Part shown: one piece after another, positions 52,059-60,644 of the stretch
Layout of the letters: each line of letters starts with the position of its first letter
Numbering within the stretch: position 1 is the stretch's first letter
Source: Streptomyces sp. NBC_01306
GTDB taxonomy: Bacteria; Actinomycetota; Actinomycetes; Streptomycetales; Streptomycetaceae
Reading direction: 5' to 3'
NCBI RefSeq assembly: GCF_026340465.1
Contig: NZ_JAPEPC010000001.1
Span: forward strand, 3,002,001 to 3,066,000
Length of the DNA: 64,000 bases
The notes under the pieces: generated by a model
The model's database searches: none
Seen by the model: the letters and a program-made list of their open reading frames with translations, nothing else
What the model was told of the DNA's origin: nothing
Program-made: the position numbers and the translations under genes

Positions 52059-53312
52059 TCAGGAGCGGGCGAGCAGGGCGCGGGCTTCCTTCGCGGCCTT
52101 GTCGAGCGCGGCCTTCGCCGAGAGGTCACCGCCGAGCGCGGCCTGGATGCAGGGCGCCAGCGCCGACATCACCTGGCGGGCGGCGGGCGAGGGTTCGCCG
52201 GGGTTGGCGTACTTCAGGGCCTTCGTCATCGTCTTGAAGTCCGGTCCGGTTCCGGGGGCCTGAACGTCGGTGCGTGCCGGGAAGTTGCCCGCCGCGGCGT
52301 TGAGGGAGGCCTGCGCCTTCGCGGAGGACAGGTAGGACAGCACTTCGTAGGCGGCCTTGCGGTTGCTGTCCTTGTTGATCGAGGTCAGGGAGAGCAGCCC
52401 GGGGTTGCCGTAGGTCGCGCGCGCCTGGTCCTTCAGCGGGAGGCCGAGAGTGACGCTGTCCTTGCCGAGGGCGGCGCGCATCTGCTGCAGTTCGGGCAGT
52501 GAAGTGACCGGACGCATGGCGACCTTGCCGGCCGCGATGGGGGCACCCTGGACGGCGGGTCCCGCGATGGCGGCGCCGGCCGGCAGTCCGCCCTTCTTCT
52601 TCAGGTCGACGAGGAACTGCAGCGCGGAGACGCCGGCGGCGGAGTCGAACGCCACGTCCTTGCCGTCCTTGGTGAAGACCGCACCGCCGGCCTGCCACAG
52701 CAGCGGGTAGAAGGAGAGGTTGAGCGTCTGTTCGGTGCTGCCGGCGTAGTCCATGACCGCGATGCCCTTCTTGGCGAGCACGGGAGCCGCCTTGAGAACG
52801 TCGGCCCAGGTCCTGGGCAGTTCGAGACCGGCGTCAGCGAAGATCTTCGTGTTGTACGCGGTGGCGTTCACGTTCTGGAAGAGCGGCACCCCGTACAACT
52901 TTCCGTCGAAGGTGGCGGCCTTGAGAGTCCCTGGGTAGAAAGCCCCCCGCTGGTTCGCCACGGCGTCGTCCACGGGCAGCAGCCCCTGCACCTTCTGGTA
53001 CGTGGCGGCTTGGTCGGGGGTGATCAGTACGATGTCCGGGCCGGAGCCCGCCGCGAGTGCGGCGGATATCTGGGCGTCCCGCTTGTCAAAGGTCTGCAGA
53101 TCGATGTTCAGGTCGATGCCGGGGTGGGTCTTCTCGAAGTCGGCCTCGGTCTTCTCCCAGTACTTCTTGCTCGCCGCCGCGTCCTTGATGACGGGGTACA
53201 TCCACAGCGTCACCTTGGCCTTGCCGTCGGAGCCGGAGGACGAAGAGCAGGCTGTGAACGCCAGAAGTGCGGCGGCTGCCAGGGCCGCGTAGCGGAGCTG
53301 TCGGATACTCAT
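52059..53312 (-). CDS. Sugar ABC transporter solute-binding lipoprotein
   Basis: 417-aa extracellular binding protein of family 1. The signal peptide has hydrophobic AALAAAALLAF and lipobox FTAC with the lipidated Cys at about 22. Conserved SBP segments include VTLWMYP and GSGPDIVLITPD. The ATG overlaps the sulfatase stop (ATGA). The ligand is unknown; the sulfatase and two dehydrogenases in the operon suggest a modified sugar or glycan fragment. Confidence 0.9.
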   Translation of the reverse strand: MSIRQLRYAALAAAALLAFTACSSSSGSDGKAKVTLWMYPVIKDAAASKKYWEKTEADFEKTHPGIDLNIDLQTFDKRDAQISAALAAGSGPDIVLITPDQAATYQKVQGLLPVDDAVANQRGAFYPGTLKAATFDGKLYGVPLFQNVNATAYNTKIFADAGLELPRTWADVLKAAPVLAKKGIAVMDYAGSTEQTLNLSFYPLLWQAGGAVFTKDGKDVAFDSAAGVSALQFLVDLKKKGGLPAGAAIAGPAVQGAPIAAGKVAMRPVTSLPELQQMRAALGKDSVTLGLPLKDQARATYGNPGLLSLTSINKDSNRKAAYEVLSYLSSAKAQASLNAAAGNFPARTDVQAPGTGPDFKTMTKALKYANPGEPSPAARQVMSALAPCIQAALGGDLSAKAALDKAAKEARALLARS

Positions 53313-54763
53313 GCGGTCTCTCCCTCTCGTGGTCCTTCTGGTCCTTCGACGGCCTGGGCGAGGGCCGGTCCGTTCGCGGCGGCAGAGAACGGACCGGGGG
53401 CCGTGGCCGCGTCGGGCCCCTGCGCGACGGCGGTCAGGGTCGCGAGGGCGTCCCGGTGACGGGCGAGCAGCGGTTCGCCGGTCAGCAGGGGGTCGGCGGT
53501 GTCGCGCATCCAGCCGAGCAGCGCGGCGGCGAGCCCGGTCAAGGCGTCCCGGCAGGTGAGGTCGTCGGCTCGGTTGTCCGTCTCGTGCGGGTCTCGCTCC
53601 AAGTCGTACAGCTCCAGCAGGGGGCTGGAGCCGATGGTGGGACCGTTGAGATCGGCCGGCAGGCTCCGGTGCACCCAGGACTGCGTGGGGTCCATCGCAC
53701 GGGGGGCGTTGGCGAGGTTGACGATCAGCTTGTGCGTGGCGGAGCGTGCCGAGCGCTTCGGGTCGTAATACGTGTGGTGGGTGAGCTGGCCGAAGGTGTG
53801 CTCACGCGGGGGCCGGCCGTCCGCCGCCAGCGGGACGAGACTCGTGCCGGCGAGGCCTTCGGGCCGGGGCAGACCGACCAGGTCCAGGAGCGTGGGCAGC
53901 ACGTCGACGTGGCTCACCATCGGGGCGAGACGGCGTCCCGCCCATGGGGCGCGGCCCGGGACCCGCATCATGAGGGCCACTTCCAGGCCGGGGTCGTAGA
54001 GGGTGCACTTGGCCCGGGGCAGGGCGAGACCGTGGTCGGTGGTGAAGACGACGATCGTCTCCTCCCGCAGGCCGACCGCGTCGAGGTGGTCCAGGATGCG
54101 GCCGACACCTTCGTCCATGTGCCGTACAGCGCCCTGCAGTTCGGCGATCTCCTCGCGGGCACCCAGGTCGTCGCGCAGGTAGGGGGGCACGGTGTGGCCG
54201 AGAGAGCTGTCGGGTCGTACGGCGTCACCGAGGAAGCCCATGACGCCGGGCGGGTCGTCTCTGGAGGGTGTGCGGTGCGGTTCGTGGAAGCCGACCTGCA
54301 GATAGAACGGGGCGTCGGAGGCCGAAGCCCGGTTCAGAGCGTCGGTGGTGCGCTCGACGACCACGTCGCGGTCGCCGCCGCTGCGCACCCGGTCGAAGCC
54401 GAGGCGCGCGGCCACGGTGTCGTCGGGAAGTACGCGGGACTCGTGGTGCACGCCGATGAGTTCGGTCCGGTAGCCGGCTGACTTCAGACGGTGGGCGATG
54501 TGGGTGTTCGGCTCGTGCAGGTCCCAGCCGAAGGGGTCGTGGGTGAGGCCGAGCACGCCATTGGTCTGCGGGTAGGTGCCCGTGAACAGCGACGCCCTGG
54601 CGGGGCTGCAGTGCGGCGCCGTGGCGAAGGCGGTCTCGAAGACGGCCGACTCCGCGGCCAGTTGATCCAGGCGGGGGGTCACCACGGTGGGAACGGCGTA
54701 CACGCCGAGGAACCGCCCCAGGTCGTGGCAGTGGACAAGCAGGATGTTGCGCGGCTCGGTCAT
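53309..54763 (-). CDS. Sulfatase (type I, formylglycine-dependent)
   Basis: 484-aa sulfate-ester hydrolase. The activation motif CSPAR (Cys52-Arg56), in which Cys becomes formylglycine, is intact and followed by ASLFTGTYP. The metal-binding Asp near the N-terminus (Asp14) and TTDHGLALPRAK (about 246-257) are present. No signal peptide is seen, so it probably acts in the cytoplasm on imported substrate. ATG 54763 overlaps the dehydrogenase stop, and its stop overlaps the SBP start (both ATGA), so it is translationally coupled. A separate formylglycine-generating enzyme is needed and is not in this window. Confidence 0.9.
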   Translation of the reverse strand: MTEPRNILLVHCHDLGRFLGVYAVPTVVTPRLDQLAAESAVFETAFATAPHCSPARASLFTGTYPQTNGVLGLTHDPFGWDLHEPNTHIAHRLKSAGYRTELIGVHHESRVLPDDTVAARLGFDRVRSGGDRDVVVERTTDALNRASASDAPFYLQVGFHEPHRTPSRDDPPGVMGFLGDAVRPDSSLGHTVPPYLRDDLGAREEIAELQGAVRHMDEGVGRILDHLDAVGLREETIVVFTTDHGLALPRAKCTLYDPGLEVALMMRVPGRAPWAGRRLAPMVSHVDVLPTLLDLVGLPRPEGLAGTSLVPLAADGRPPREHTFGQLTHHTYYDPKRSARSATHKLIVNLANAPRAMDPTQSWVHRSLPADLNGPTIGSSPLLELYDLERDPHETDNRADDLTCRDALTGLAAALLGWMRDTADPLLTGEPLLARHRDALATLTAVAQGPDAATAPGPFSAAANGPALAQAVEGPEGPREGETA

Positions 54764-55806
54764 CCCATCCGCTCCAGGTCCGTGCGCGTGAGCGCGTGCT
54801 GCAGAGGCTGCCCGGCGAGGTGCCGGCGGATCTCGTCGACGACAATGTGTCCGGCACGCCGCCGGGAGCCGGCGCTGGCTCCGCCCAGATGCGGGGTGAG
54901 CAGGACGTTGGGCAGGCCTCGCCACCGGTCGTCCCCGGGAAGCGGCTCGATGTCGAACACGTCGAGCGCGGCGTCGATCCGGCCGGAGGCGACCGCCTCG
55001 AACAGGGCGTCCATGTCCACGAGCGAGGGGCGGGCCGTGTTGACGAACAGGCCCCCGTCGCGGATTGCGGCGATCTCCGCAGCACCGATCATGCCCCGGC
55101 TCTCGGCGGTGTCCGGGGCGTGCACGGCGATGACGTCTGCCCAGGACAACAGGTCGGGCAGGTCAACGGCCAGTGATGCCAAGGGATCCGGCGGGATCAG
55201 GTAGGGGTCGTACACCCGGACCTCGGCGCCCAGCGCCCGGCAGGTCTCGATGTATGGCCGTCCGGTGCGTGAGGCACCGATGACGGCGATGCGGGCGTCA
55301 CGGATCTCGCGGGCACGCTCGACCGCGCGGGCTTCCTGCCAGCTCCTGCCCGAGCGCAGAGCGTGGTCGAGGCGGTGGGTGCGGCGCAGCAGGGAGAGCG
55401 TGAATGTGAGCGAGAGCTCGGCGACGGAGGACGCCATCGCGGCGCCGGCCTGCGAGATCTGCACACCCGCGGCCCAGAAGTCGTCGCTCACCAACGTCTG
55501 TACGGAGGAGGCGGCGTGCATGACGAGACGCAGCTCGGGGGCGAGCGCCAGACGCGTGGCGTCCAGCCGCGGGAACCCCCATGCGGTGACGAAGACGTGC
55601 ACGCCTGCGGCGGCCGCGCGGAACGCGTCCGGGTCCTGCAGTGCGCTCGGCTGGATCTCGGTGACCTCGCCGAGCTGCTCCAGGGCGCGGACCGTCTCCG
55701 GCGGGAAGAACGCGTCCGCCTCGGCAGCGGGGACGCTCAGCAGGATCCGCGTGGGTGAGCGACGGGGAGCGGAGGCTCCCCGGTGGGCTCCGAGGTGATG
55801 GTTCAT
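54760..55806 (-). CDS. D-2-hydroxyacid dehydrogenase family protein
   Basis: 348-aa NAD-dependent dehydrogenase. The nucleotide-binding site is IGASRTGRPY (177-186) with one departure from GxGxxG. The conserved NTARPSLVDMDAL (about 249) carries the catalytic Arg, and TPHLGGASAGSR near 301 the catalytic His. It may interconvert a 2-oxo acid and its D-hydroxy acid from sugar catabolism. It is the first gene of the leftward seven-gene operon, 89 bp from the divergent ROK gene. The ATG has AGGAGG about 9-14 nt upstream. Confidence 0.87.
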   Translation of the reverse strand: MNHHLGAHRGASAPRRSPTRILLSVPAAEADAFFPPETVRALEQLGEVTEIQPSALQDPDAFRAAAAGVHVFVTAWGFPRLDATRLALAPELRLVMHAASSVQTLVSDDFWAAGVQISQAGAAMASSVAELSLTFTLSLLRRTHRLDHALRSGRSWQEARAVERAREIRDARIAVIGASRTGRPYIETCRALGAEVRVYDPYLIPPDPLASLAVDLPDLLSWADVIAVHAPDTAESRGMIGAAEIAAIRDGGLFVNTARPSLVDMDALFEAVASGRIDAALDVFDIEPLPGDDRWRGLPNVLLTPHLGGASAGSRRRAGHIVVDEIRRHLAGQPLQHALTRTDLERMG

Positions 55807-55834
55807 GGCGGCGAAGCTAGTCAGGAGGAGTAAC

Positions 55835-55851
55835 TTCTGTCAATGACCGAA
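55835..55851. promoter_or_regulatory. Candidate operator between the ROK gene and the sulfatase operon
   Basis: 17-bp palindrome TTCTGTCAATGACCGAA with one mismatch in 8-bp arms, centred 38 bp before the leftward operon start and 53 bp before the ROK start. Confidence 0.5.
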
Positions 55852-55895
55852 AGAACTACAATGGAGCCCTGTTGCCGTTGAGGAGGCCTGTTTTC

Positions 55896-57113
55896 ATGCC
55901 GTCGTCCAGCTCCCCTGATCCCGAGGGCCCGCCCGCGACGAAGCCGCGCGCCGGGAGCAAAGCCCTGATCCGCGAGATCAACGAGGCACTGGTCCTCGAT
56001 GTCGTGCGCGCGCAACGTCCGGTGGCGAGGGCGAACATCGCGACCACCACCGGACTCAGTCCGGCCACCGTCACCGGGATCACTTCCAAGCTGCTGCGCG
56101 CGGGGCTGCTCATCGAGACGGACGTCGTCCGGGGCACCGGAGGCCGGCCGGCCCGCCTGCTCGACCTGGGCAGTGACGCGGTGGTCGCCGCCGGTGTGCG
56201 GCTGTCGGACTCGGACGCGTTCGTACTGCTGGTCAACCTGCGCGGCGAAGTGGTCGCCTCGCACCAGGAGCCGCTCGCGTCCACCGACCCGGACGACGTC
56301 GGCAAGGCCGTAGCCCGGGCCGTGCGCGCAGCAAAGGCAGGCCGGGCCTCCGCGACGCTCATCGGTGTGGGTATCGCCGTCTCGGGCGTGGTGGACCACG
56401 CGGGAGGCGCCGTACGGCACAGCGGTTCGCTCGGCTGGGACGACGTCCCGTTCCAGGCACAGTTGACGTCTCTGCTGGAGGCTCCCGTCGCCATCGACAG
56501 CTACGTCAACTGCGTGGCATCGGGCCTGCTGCTCTTCGACGGCCGCCTCGCCGGACGCGACCTGCTGGTGTTCAGCGTCGGAACGAGCCTGGGGGCCTCA
56601 GTGGTGGTGCAGGGACGCATCCACCGCGGCTTCAACGGCGCGGCCGGCGGGTTCGCCCACTCCCGCGTCGGCGCGGGCGCCGAACGCCCGTGCCACTGCG
56701 GTGCACTGGACTGCCTCGAAACCTGGTCGAGTCACTGGGGCATACAGCGCGAACTCGAACGGCGCGGCCGGCCGGGCGACGGCTTGGCCGAGCGCGACGA
56801 CGACCTCATCACCGAAGCAGCCGACCGTCTCGGCATCGCCATGGCCAACTCTTCCAAGATGTTCGGTCCCGAACACGTGGTGGTCGCCTTCACCCAGGAG
56901 ATGAACATGCCCGCACTCACCACCCACGTGGAGAAGGTGTTCCGTCGGCAGTACGAGCACGACAACACACCCGCCCCCGACCTGGAACTGACAGCGACGG
57001 ACCCCTCCACACATGCCCGTGGCGCCGCCTACACCGTACTCGCGCAGATGTTCACCACCGCCACCCATCACGCTCACGTCACCAGCGGCCGGAACGCGTT
57101 CACGGCCGGATGA
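55896..57113 (+). CDS. ROK family transcriptional regulator
   Basis: 405-aa sugar-sensing repressor. An N-terminal winged HTH (about 25-80: ALVLDVVRAQRPVARANIA, then LSPATVTGITSKLL) is followed by the ROK sugar-binding fold. The zinc site is CHCGALDCLE (about 270-279), with Asp in place of the usual Gly. ATG 55896 is chosen because AGGAGG is 9 nt upstream; TTG 55872 is possible. It is divergent from the sulfatase/ABC operon and probably represses it through the palindrome between them. Confidence 0.9.
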   Translation: MPSSSSPDPEGPPATKPRAGSKALIREINEALVLDVVRAQRPVARANIATTTGLSPATVTGITSKLLRAGLLIETDVVRGTGGRPARLLDLGSDAVVAAGVRLSDSDAFVLLVNLRGEVVASHQEPLASTDPDDVGKAVARAVRAAKAGRASATLIGVGIAVSGVVDHAGGAVRHSGSLGWDDVPFQAQLTSLLEAPVAIDSYVNCVASGLLLFDGRLAGRDLLVFSVGTSLGASVVVQGRIHRGFNGAAGGFAHSRVGAGAERPCHCGALDCLETWSSHWGIQRELERRGRPGDGLAERDDDLITEAADRLGIAMANSSKMFGPEHVVVAFTQEMNMPALTTHVEKVFRRQYEHDNTPAPDLELTATDPSTHARGAAYTVLAQMFTTATHHAHVTSGRNAFTAG

Positions 57114-57231
57114 GTTCGACAACGGCTTCGAGATCCAGTGGGAGCCGTTCCTCGAACGCGTGGCCACCAGCGGCGACCACAGCACCCCGGAAGCGGCGTC
57201 CAGTTGCCGCGAATTGTTCTTGGAAAGCACA

Positions 57232-57266
57232 AAACCCCAGGTCACGGCGAGTGAGTCCTGGGGTTT
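57232..57266 (-). terminator. Rho-independent terminator of tRNA-Thr
   Basis: 10-bp arms AAACCCCAGG/CCTGGGGTTT, plus an inner TCAC/GTGA stem. On the reverse strand the hairpin is followed by TTTTGTGCTTT, a U-tract, starting 6 nt beyond the tRNA 3' end. Confidence 0.8.
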
Positions 57267-57271
57267 CGCTG

Positions 57272-57345
57272 GGCCGCCTTCGGGATTCGAACCCGAGACC
57301 TACGCATTACGAGTGCGTTGCTCTGGCCAACTGAGCTAAGGCGGC
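57272..57345 (-). tRNA. tRNA-Thr (anticodon CGT)
   Basis: The reverse strand folds as a full tRNA: acceptor stem GCCGCCT paired with AGGCGGC, D-arm AGCTCAGTTGG, anticodon arm ACGCACTCGTAATGCGT with anticodon CGT reading ACG, and T-arm CGGGTTCGAATCCCG. The acceptor is followed directly by CCA in the DNA. It is flanked downstream by a rho-independent terminator. Confidence 0.95.
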
Positions 57346-57397
57346 ACGCCGTCCTGACCATGGTGCGGTCAGCAGCGACGCCAAGTCTACACAGTTT

Positions 57398-57423
57398 CCG
57401 GGGGTGCTCCGGACAGCCCCCGG
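57398..57423 (-). terminator. Hairpin after the alpha/beta hydrolase gene
   Basis: 7-bp arms CCGGGGG/CCCCCGG with a 12-nt loop, 20 nt beyond the leftward hydrolase stop. Confidence 0.55.
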
Positions 57424-57442
57424 CTGGGCCACTCCGTGCAGG

Positions 57443-59011
57443 TCAGGAGCACTTCTTGCCGTTCTTCGGCGGCGTGCCGTCCAGGAGGTACTTGTTGATC
57501 GCCGTGTCGATGCAGGTGCTGCCGCGGCCGTACGCGGTGTGGCCGTCGCCGTCGTAGGTGAGCAGCGTGCCGGAGTCGAGCTGGGCCGCCAGGGCCTTCG
57601 CCCACTTGTACGGGGTCGCCGGGTCGCGGATCGTGCCGACCACCACGATCGGGGCCGCGCCCTTCGCCGTGATGCGGTGGGCGGTGCCGGTGGCGTGGAG
57701 CGGCCAGTACGAGCAGTTCAGGGCGGCCCAGGCGAAGCCCCTGCCGAAGACCGGGGACGCCTTCTCGAAGGACGGGAGGGCCTTGGTGACGGCAGCGGGG
57801 TCATGGAAGGCGGGGGGCAGGTCCAGGCAGTTCACGGCGGCGTTGGCGAACATCAGGTTCGCGTACTTGCCCTTGCTGTCGCGCTCGTAGTACGAGTCGG
57901 ACAGGGCGAGCAGGCCGGCACCGTCGCCGGCCATCGCGTGGGTGAGCGCGGTGCGCAGCTGGGGCCAGGACGTCTGGTCGTACATGGCCGAGATCACGCC
58001 GGTCGTGGCGAGCGACTCGCCCAGTTTGCGGCTCTGGCCGGTGGGCACCGGTTTGGCGTCCAGGCGCTGGAAGAAGGCCTCCAGCCGGTGTGAGGCGTCA
58101 GCGACGGACGTGGTGCCGAGCGGGCAGTCCTTGTGTTTGATGCAGTCGGCCGCAAAGGACTTGAAGGCGGTCTCGAAGCCTGCGGTCTGGTCGCGGTTCA
58201 TCTGCAGCGACGTCAGCGACGGGTCCATCGCACCGTCCAGGACCAGCCGGCCCACCCGCTTCGGGAAAAGTCCCGCGTACGTCGCGCCGAGGAAGGTGCC
58301 GTATGAGGCGCCCACGTAGTTCAGCTTCTTGTCCCCGAGGATTCCGCGCAGGATGTCCATGTCCCGGGCGGCGTCGACCGTGGACACATGCGGAAGGATC
58401 TTGGCCGAGTGCTTCTCGCAGCCCTGCGCGAAGTCCTTGAGCGACGTGGTGAGCTTCTTGGTCTCCCCCGAGTTGTCCGGGGTCTGGTCGACCTCCGTGT
58501 AGGAGTCCATCTGCTTGCCCGTAAGACATTCGACGGGCTGGCTGCGGGCCACCCCGCGCGGGTCCATGGCCACCATGTCGTAGCGGGCACGGACGGACGC
58601 GGGGTAGCCGATTCCCGCGTACCCCTGGAGGTAGTCGATCGCCGAGCCGCCCGGCCCGCCCGGGTTGACCAGCAGGGAGCCGATCCGCTTTCCGGGGCCG
58701 GTGGCCTTCTTCCGGGAGACGGCAAGCTTGATGTCGCCGTCCGAGGACTTGGTGTAGTCGAGCGGCACCTTCATCGTGGAGCACTGGAACCCGGGGGCAC
58801 CGCAGGAGCGCCACGTCAGCTTCTGGTCGTAGTACTTGGTCAGATCCACCGACGGTGCGGACGTCGCAGCCCCGGCCGAACCCGCGCCGGACGCCGAGGC
58901 CCCGGCCTGCGACGCGGTGGGGGCCGAGCCCCCCGACGAACAGCCCGAAACAAGCAGGCCGGCCATGGCCAGCACGGTGGCCGGAGCGGAGAGCAGACGC
59001 CTGAAGTCCAT
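57443..59011 (-). CDS. Secreted alpha/beta hydrolase, tripeptidyl aminopeptidase type (peptidase S33)
   Basis: 522-aa lipoprotein-like exopeptidase. The signal peptide ends in lipobox LVSGC with Cys about 24, followed by a Ser/Ala/Gly linker. The oxyanion motif NPGGPGGSA is near 112. The triad is Ser in GASYGTFLG (about 235), Asp in TIRDPATP (about 463) and His in DGDGHTAYG (about 490). Four or more Cys residues suggest disulfides. The family removes N-terminal tripeptides in Streptomyces. It lies between tRNA-Thr and holB on the reverse strand. Confidence 0.9.
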   Translation of the reverse strand: MDFRRLLSAPATVLAMAGLLVSGCSSGGSAPTASQAGASASGAGSAGAATSAPSVDLTKYYDQKLTWRSCGAPGFQCSTMKVPLDYTKSSDGDIKLAVSRKKATGPGKRIGSLLVNPGGPGGSAIDYLQGYAGIGYPASVRARYDMVAMDPRGVARSQPVECLTGKQMDSYTEVDQTPDNSGETKKLTTSLKDFAQGCEKHSAKILPHVSTVDAARDMDILRGILGDKKLNYVGASYGTFLGATYAGLFPKRVGRLVLDGAMDPSLTSLQMNRDQTAGFETAFKSFAADCIKHKDCPLGTTSVADASHRLEAFFQRLDAKPVPTGQSRKLGESLATTGVISAMYDQTSWPQLRTALTHAMAGDGAGLLALSDSYYERDSKGKYANLMFANAAVNCLDLPPAFHDPAAVTKALPSFEKASPVFGRGFAWAALNCSYWPLHATGTAHRITAKGAAPIVVVGTIRDPATPYKWAKALAAQLDSGTLLTYDGDGHTAYGRGSTCIDTAINKYLLDGTPPKNGKKCS

Positions 59012-59105
59012 TCCCGGAGCGTAGTCCGGCCCCAGCCGAAGCCCCTCTTTTCCGGCCCGTACGAGTGAGCCGTCAACCCGCGCAGACCGTTCCGGCCGGG
59101 CAGCT

Positions 59106-59236
59106 CTGCCCGTCTCGGCAGGGTCGTCCCTGCCTGTCTCGGCTAGGTCGGCCCTGCCCGTCTAGGCCCGGATCAGCCCGTGTCATGCCGCCCGTCCGTC
59201 AGCCCGCCCGTCCGTCCGTCCGTCAGCCCGCGCGTC
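59106..59236. repeat. Degenerate tandem repeats between holB and the hydrolase gene
   Basis: Three 24-bp units of CTGCC(C/T)GTCTCGGC type at 59106-59129, 59130-59153 and from 59154. They are followed by repeated CGTC and CAGCCCG motifs up to the holB stop. No gene is seen in this 227-bp gap. Confidence 0.6.
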
Positions 59237-59238
59237 CT

Positions 59239-60450
59239 TCAGCCCGCGCGCAGTGACACCGCCATCGCCTCGACTGCCAGCAGCGGTGCCACGTTCCGGT
59301 CGAGGGCCTGGCGGCAGGCGGTGATTGCCTCGATCCGGCGCAGGGTGCTCTCCGGGTTGGAACTCAGCGCGATCCGGTCCAGCGAGTCCCTGACGTCCTC
59401 GTTGGCGATGGCCACCTTGGAGCGCAGCTGGAGCGCCAGCACGTCCCGGTAGAAGCCGGTCAGATCGGTCAGCGCGAGGTCGAGCGTGTCGCGCTGGGTA
59501 CGGGTCGAGCGGCGCTTCTGCCGGTCGGCCAGTTCCTTCATCGCCCCCGCCGTGCCCCGGGGCATCCGCCCGCCGGCCGACGCACCGAGCGCCGCCTTCA
59601 GATCCTCGGTCTCCTTGGTGTCCGTCCCCTCCGCGACCTCCTTGGCATCCTCGGTCGCGGCGTCGATCAGCTCCTGCGCCGACTTCAGACAGCCGCCGAT
59701 GTCCTCGACACGCAGCGGCATCCTGAGCACTGCGGCGCGCCGAGCCCGGGCGCGCTCGTCGGTGGCGAGGCGGCGGGCCCTGCCGATATGGCCCTGTGTC
59801 GCACGGGCCGCGTCCATGGCCGCCTGAGGGTCGATGCCGTCCCGTCTGACCAGGATGTCGGCCACCGCCTCCACGGGCGGTGTGCGGAGGGTGAGATTGC
59901 GGCAGCGGGAGCGGATGGTCGGCAGCACGTCCTCCAGGGACGGCGCGCAGAGCAGCCACACCGTACGGGGGGCGGGCTCCTCGACGGCCTTCAACAGTAC
60001 GTTTCCCGCGCCCTCGGTGAGGCGGTCCGCGTCCTCCATGACGATGACCTGCCAGCGGCCGACCGCCGGCGAGAGCTGAGCGCGGCGAACCAGCTCACGG
60101 GTCTCCTTCACGCCGATGGAGAGCTGGTCCGTGCGGACGACCTCGACATCCGCGTGCGTACCGACGAGGGCGGTGTGGCAGCCCTCGCAGAAGCCGCAGC
60201 CCGGGACTCCACCGAGCGCGCGGTCCGGGCTGACGCACTGGAGGGCCGCCGCGAAGGCACGGGCCGCGGTGGACCGGCCGGATCCGGGCGGGCCCGTGAA
60301 GAGCCAGGCGTGCGTCATGGTCGACTTCGACATGGCGTCGGTGGAGGTGCCCTCGGTGTTGGCGGTGACGAGCGCGTCGGCGTCACGGGCGGCGGCGGCG
60401 AGCTGCGTCTGGACGCGGTCCTGGCCGACGAGGTCGTCCCATACGGGCAT
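59239..60450 (-). CDS. holB: DNA polymerase III subunit delta prime
   Basis: 403-aa clamp-loader subunit that loads the sliding clamp in replication. Walker A-like GPPGSGRST (about 54-62) has Arg in place of the usual Lys. The zinc-binding CGFCEGC is near 85-91. The Walker B-like VIVMEDADRL (about 127-136) and SRC motif in IRSRCRN are typical. ATG 60450 has GGGGGGCG just upstream. An acidic helical insert (about 240-280) precedes the C-terminal domain. It is downstream of tmk on the same strand, with a very strong hairpin between. Confidence 0.93.
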   Translation of the reverse strand: MPVWDDLVGQDRVQTQLAAAARDADALVTANTEGTSTDAMSKSTMTHAWLFTGPPGSGRSTAARAFAAALQCVSPDRALGGVPGCGFCEGCHTALVGTHADVEVVRTDQLSIGVKETRELVRRAQLSPAVGRWQVIVMEDADRLTEGAGNVLLKAVEEPAPRTVWLLCAPSLEDVLPTIRSRCRNLTLRTPPVEAVADILVRRDGIDPQAAMDAARATQGHIGRARRLATDERARARRAAVLRMPLRVEDIGGCLKSAQELIDAATEDAKEVAEGTDTKETEDLKAALGASAGGRMPRGTAGAMKELADRQKRRSTRTQRDTLDLALTDLTGFYRDVLALQLRSKVAIANEDVRDSLDRIALSSNPESTLRRIEAITACRQALDRNVAPLLAVEAMAVSLRAG

Positions 60451-60599
60451 GCGGTCGCCCCCCTCTCTACTTCTTATGGTGCTGCGCGGTTCCTGCCCCG
60501 GTGTGGTGCGGATTCCATTGTGGCGCAGGGGTCTGACAGTACGGTCCTGTCCTCGTCCCGTGGACCGGACCTCCGGCCTTCCGGCGGCCGACAACAGCA

Positions 60600-60637
60600 C
60601 CGCGGGCCCGGAGGACAGGTGTCCTCCGGGCCCGCGG
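60600..60637 (-). terminator. Strong 18-bp hairpin between tmk and holB
   Basis: 18-bp perfect GC-rich arms (60600-60617 and 60620-60637) with a GG spacer, starting 7 nt after the tmk stop. There is no U-tract. Confidence 0.75.
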
Positions 60638-60644
60638 GGGTGAG

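Noticed and set aside
57272..57345. Second copy of the tRNA-Thr 3' end as an attachment site
   Set aside because: I looked for another GGGATTCGAACCC-like stretch in the accessory region and saw none.
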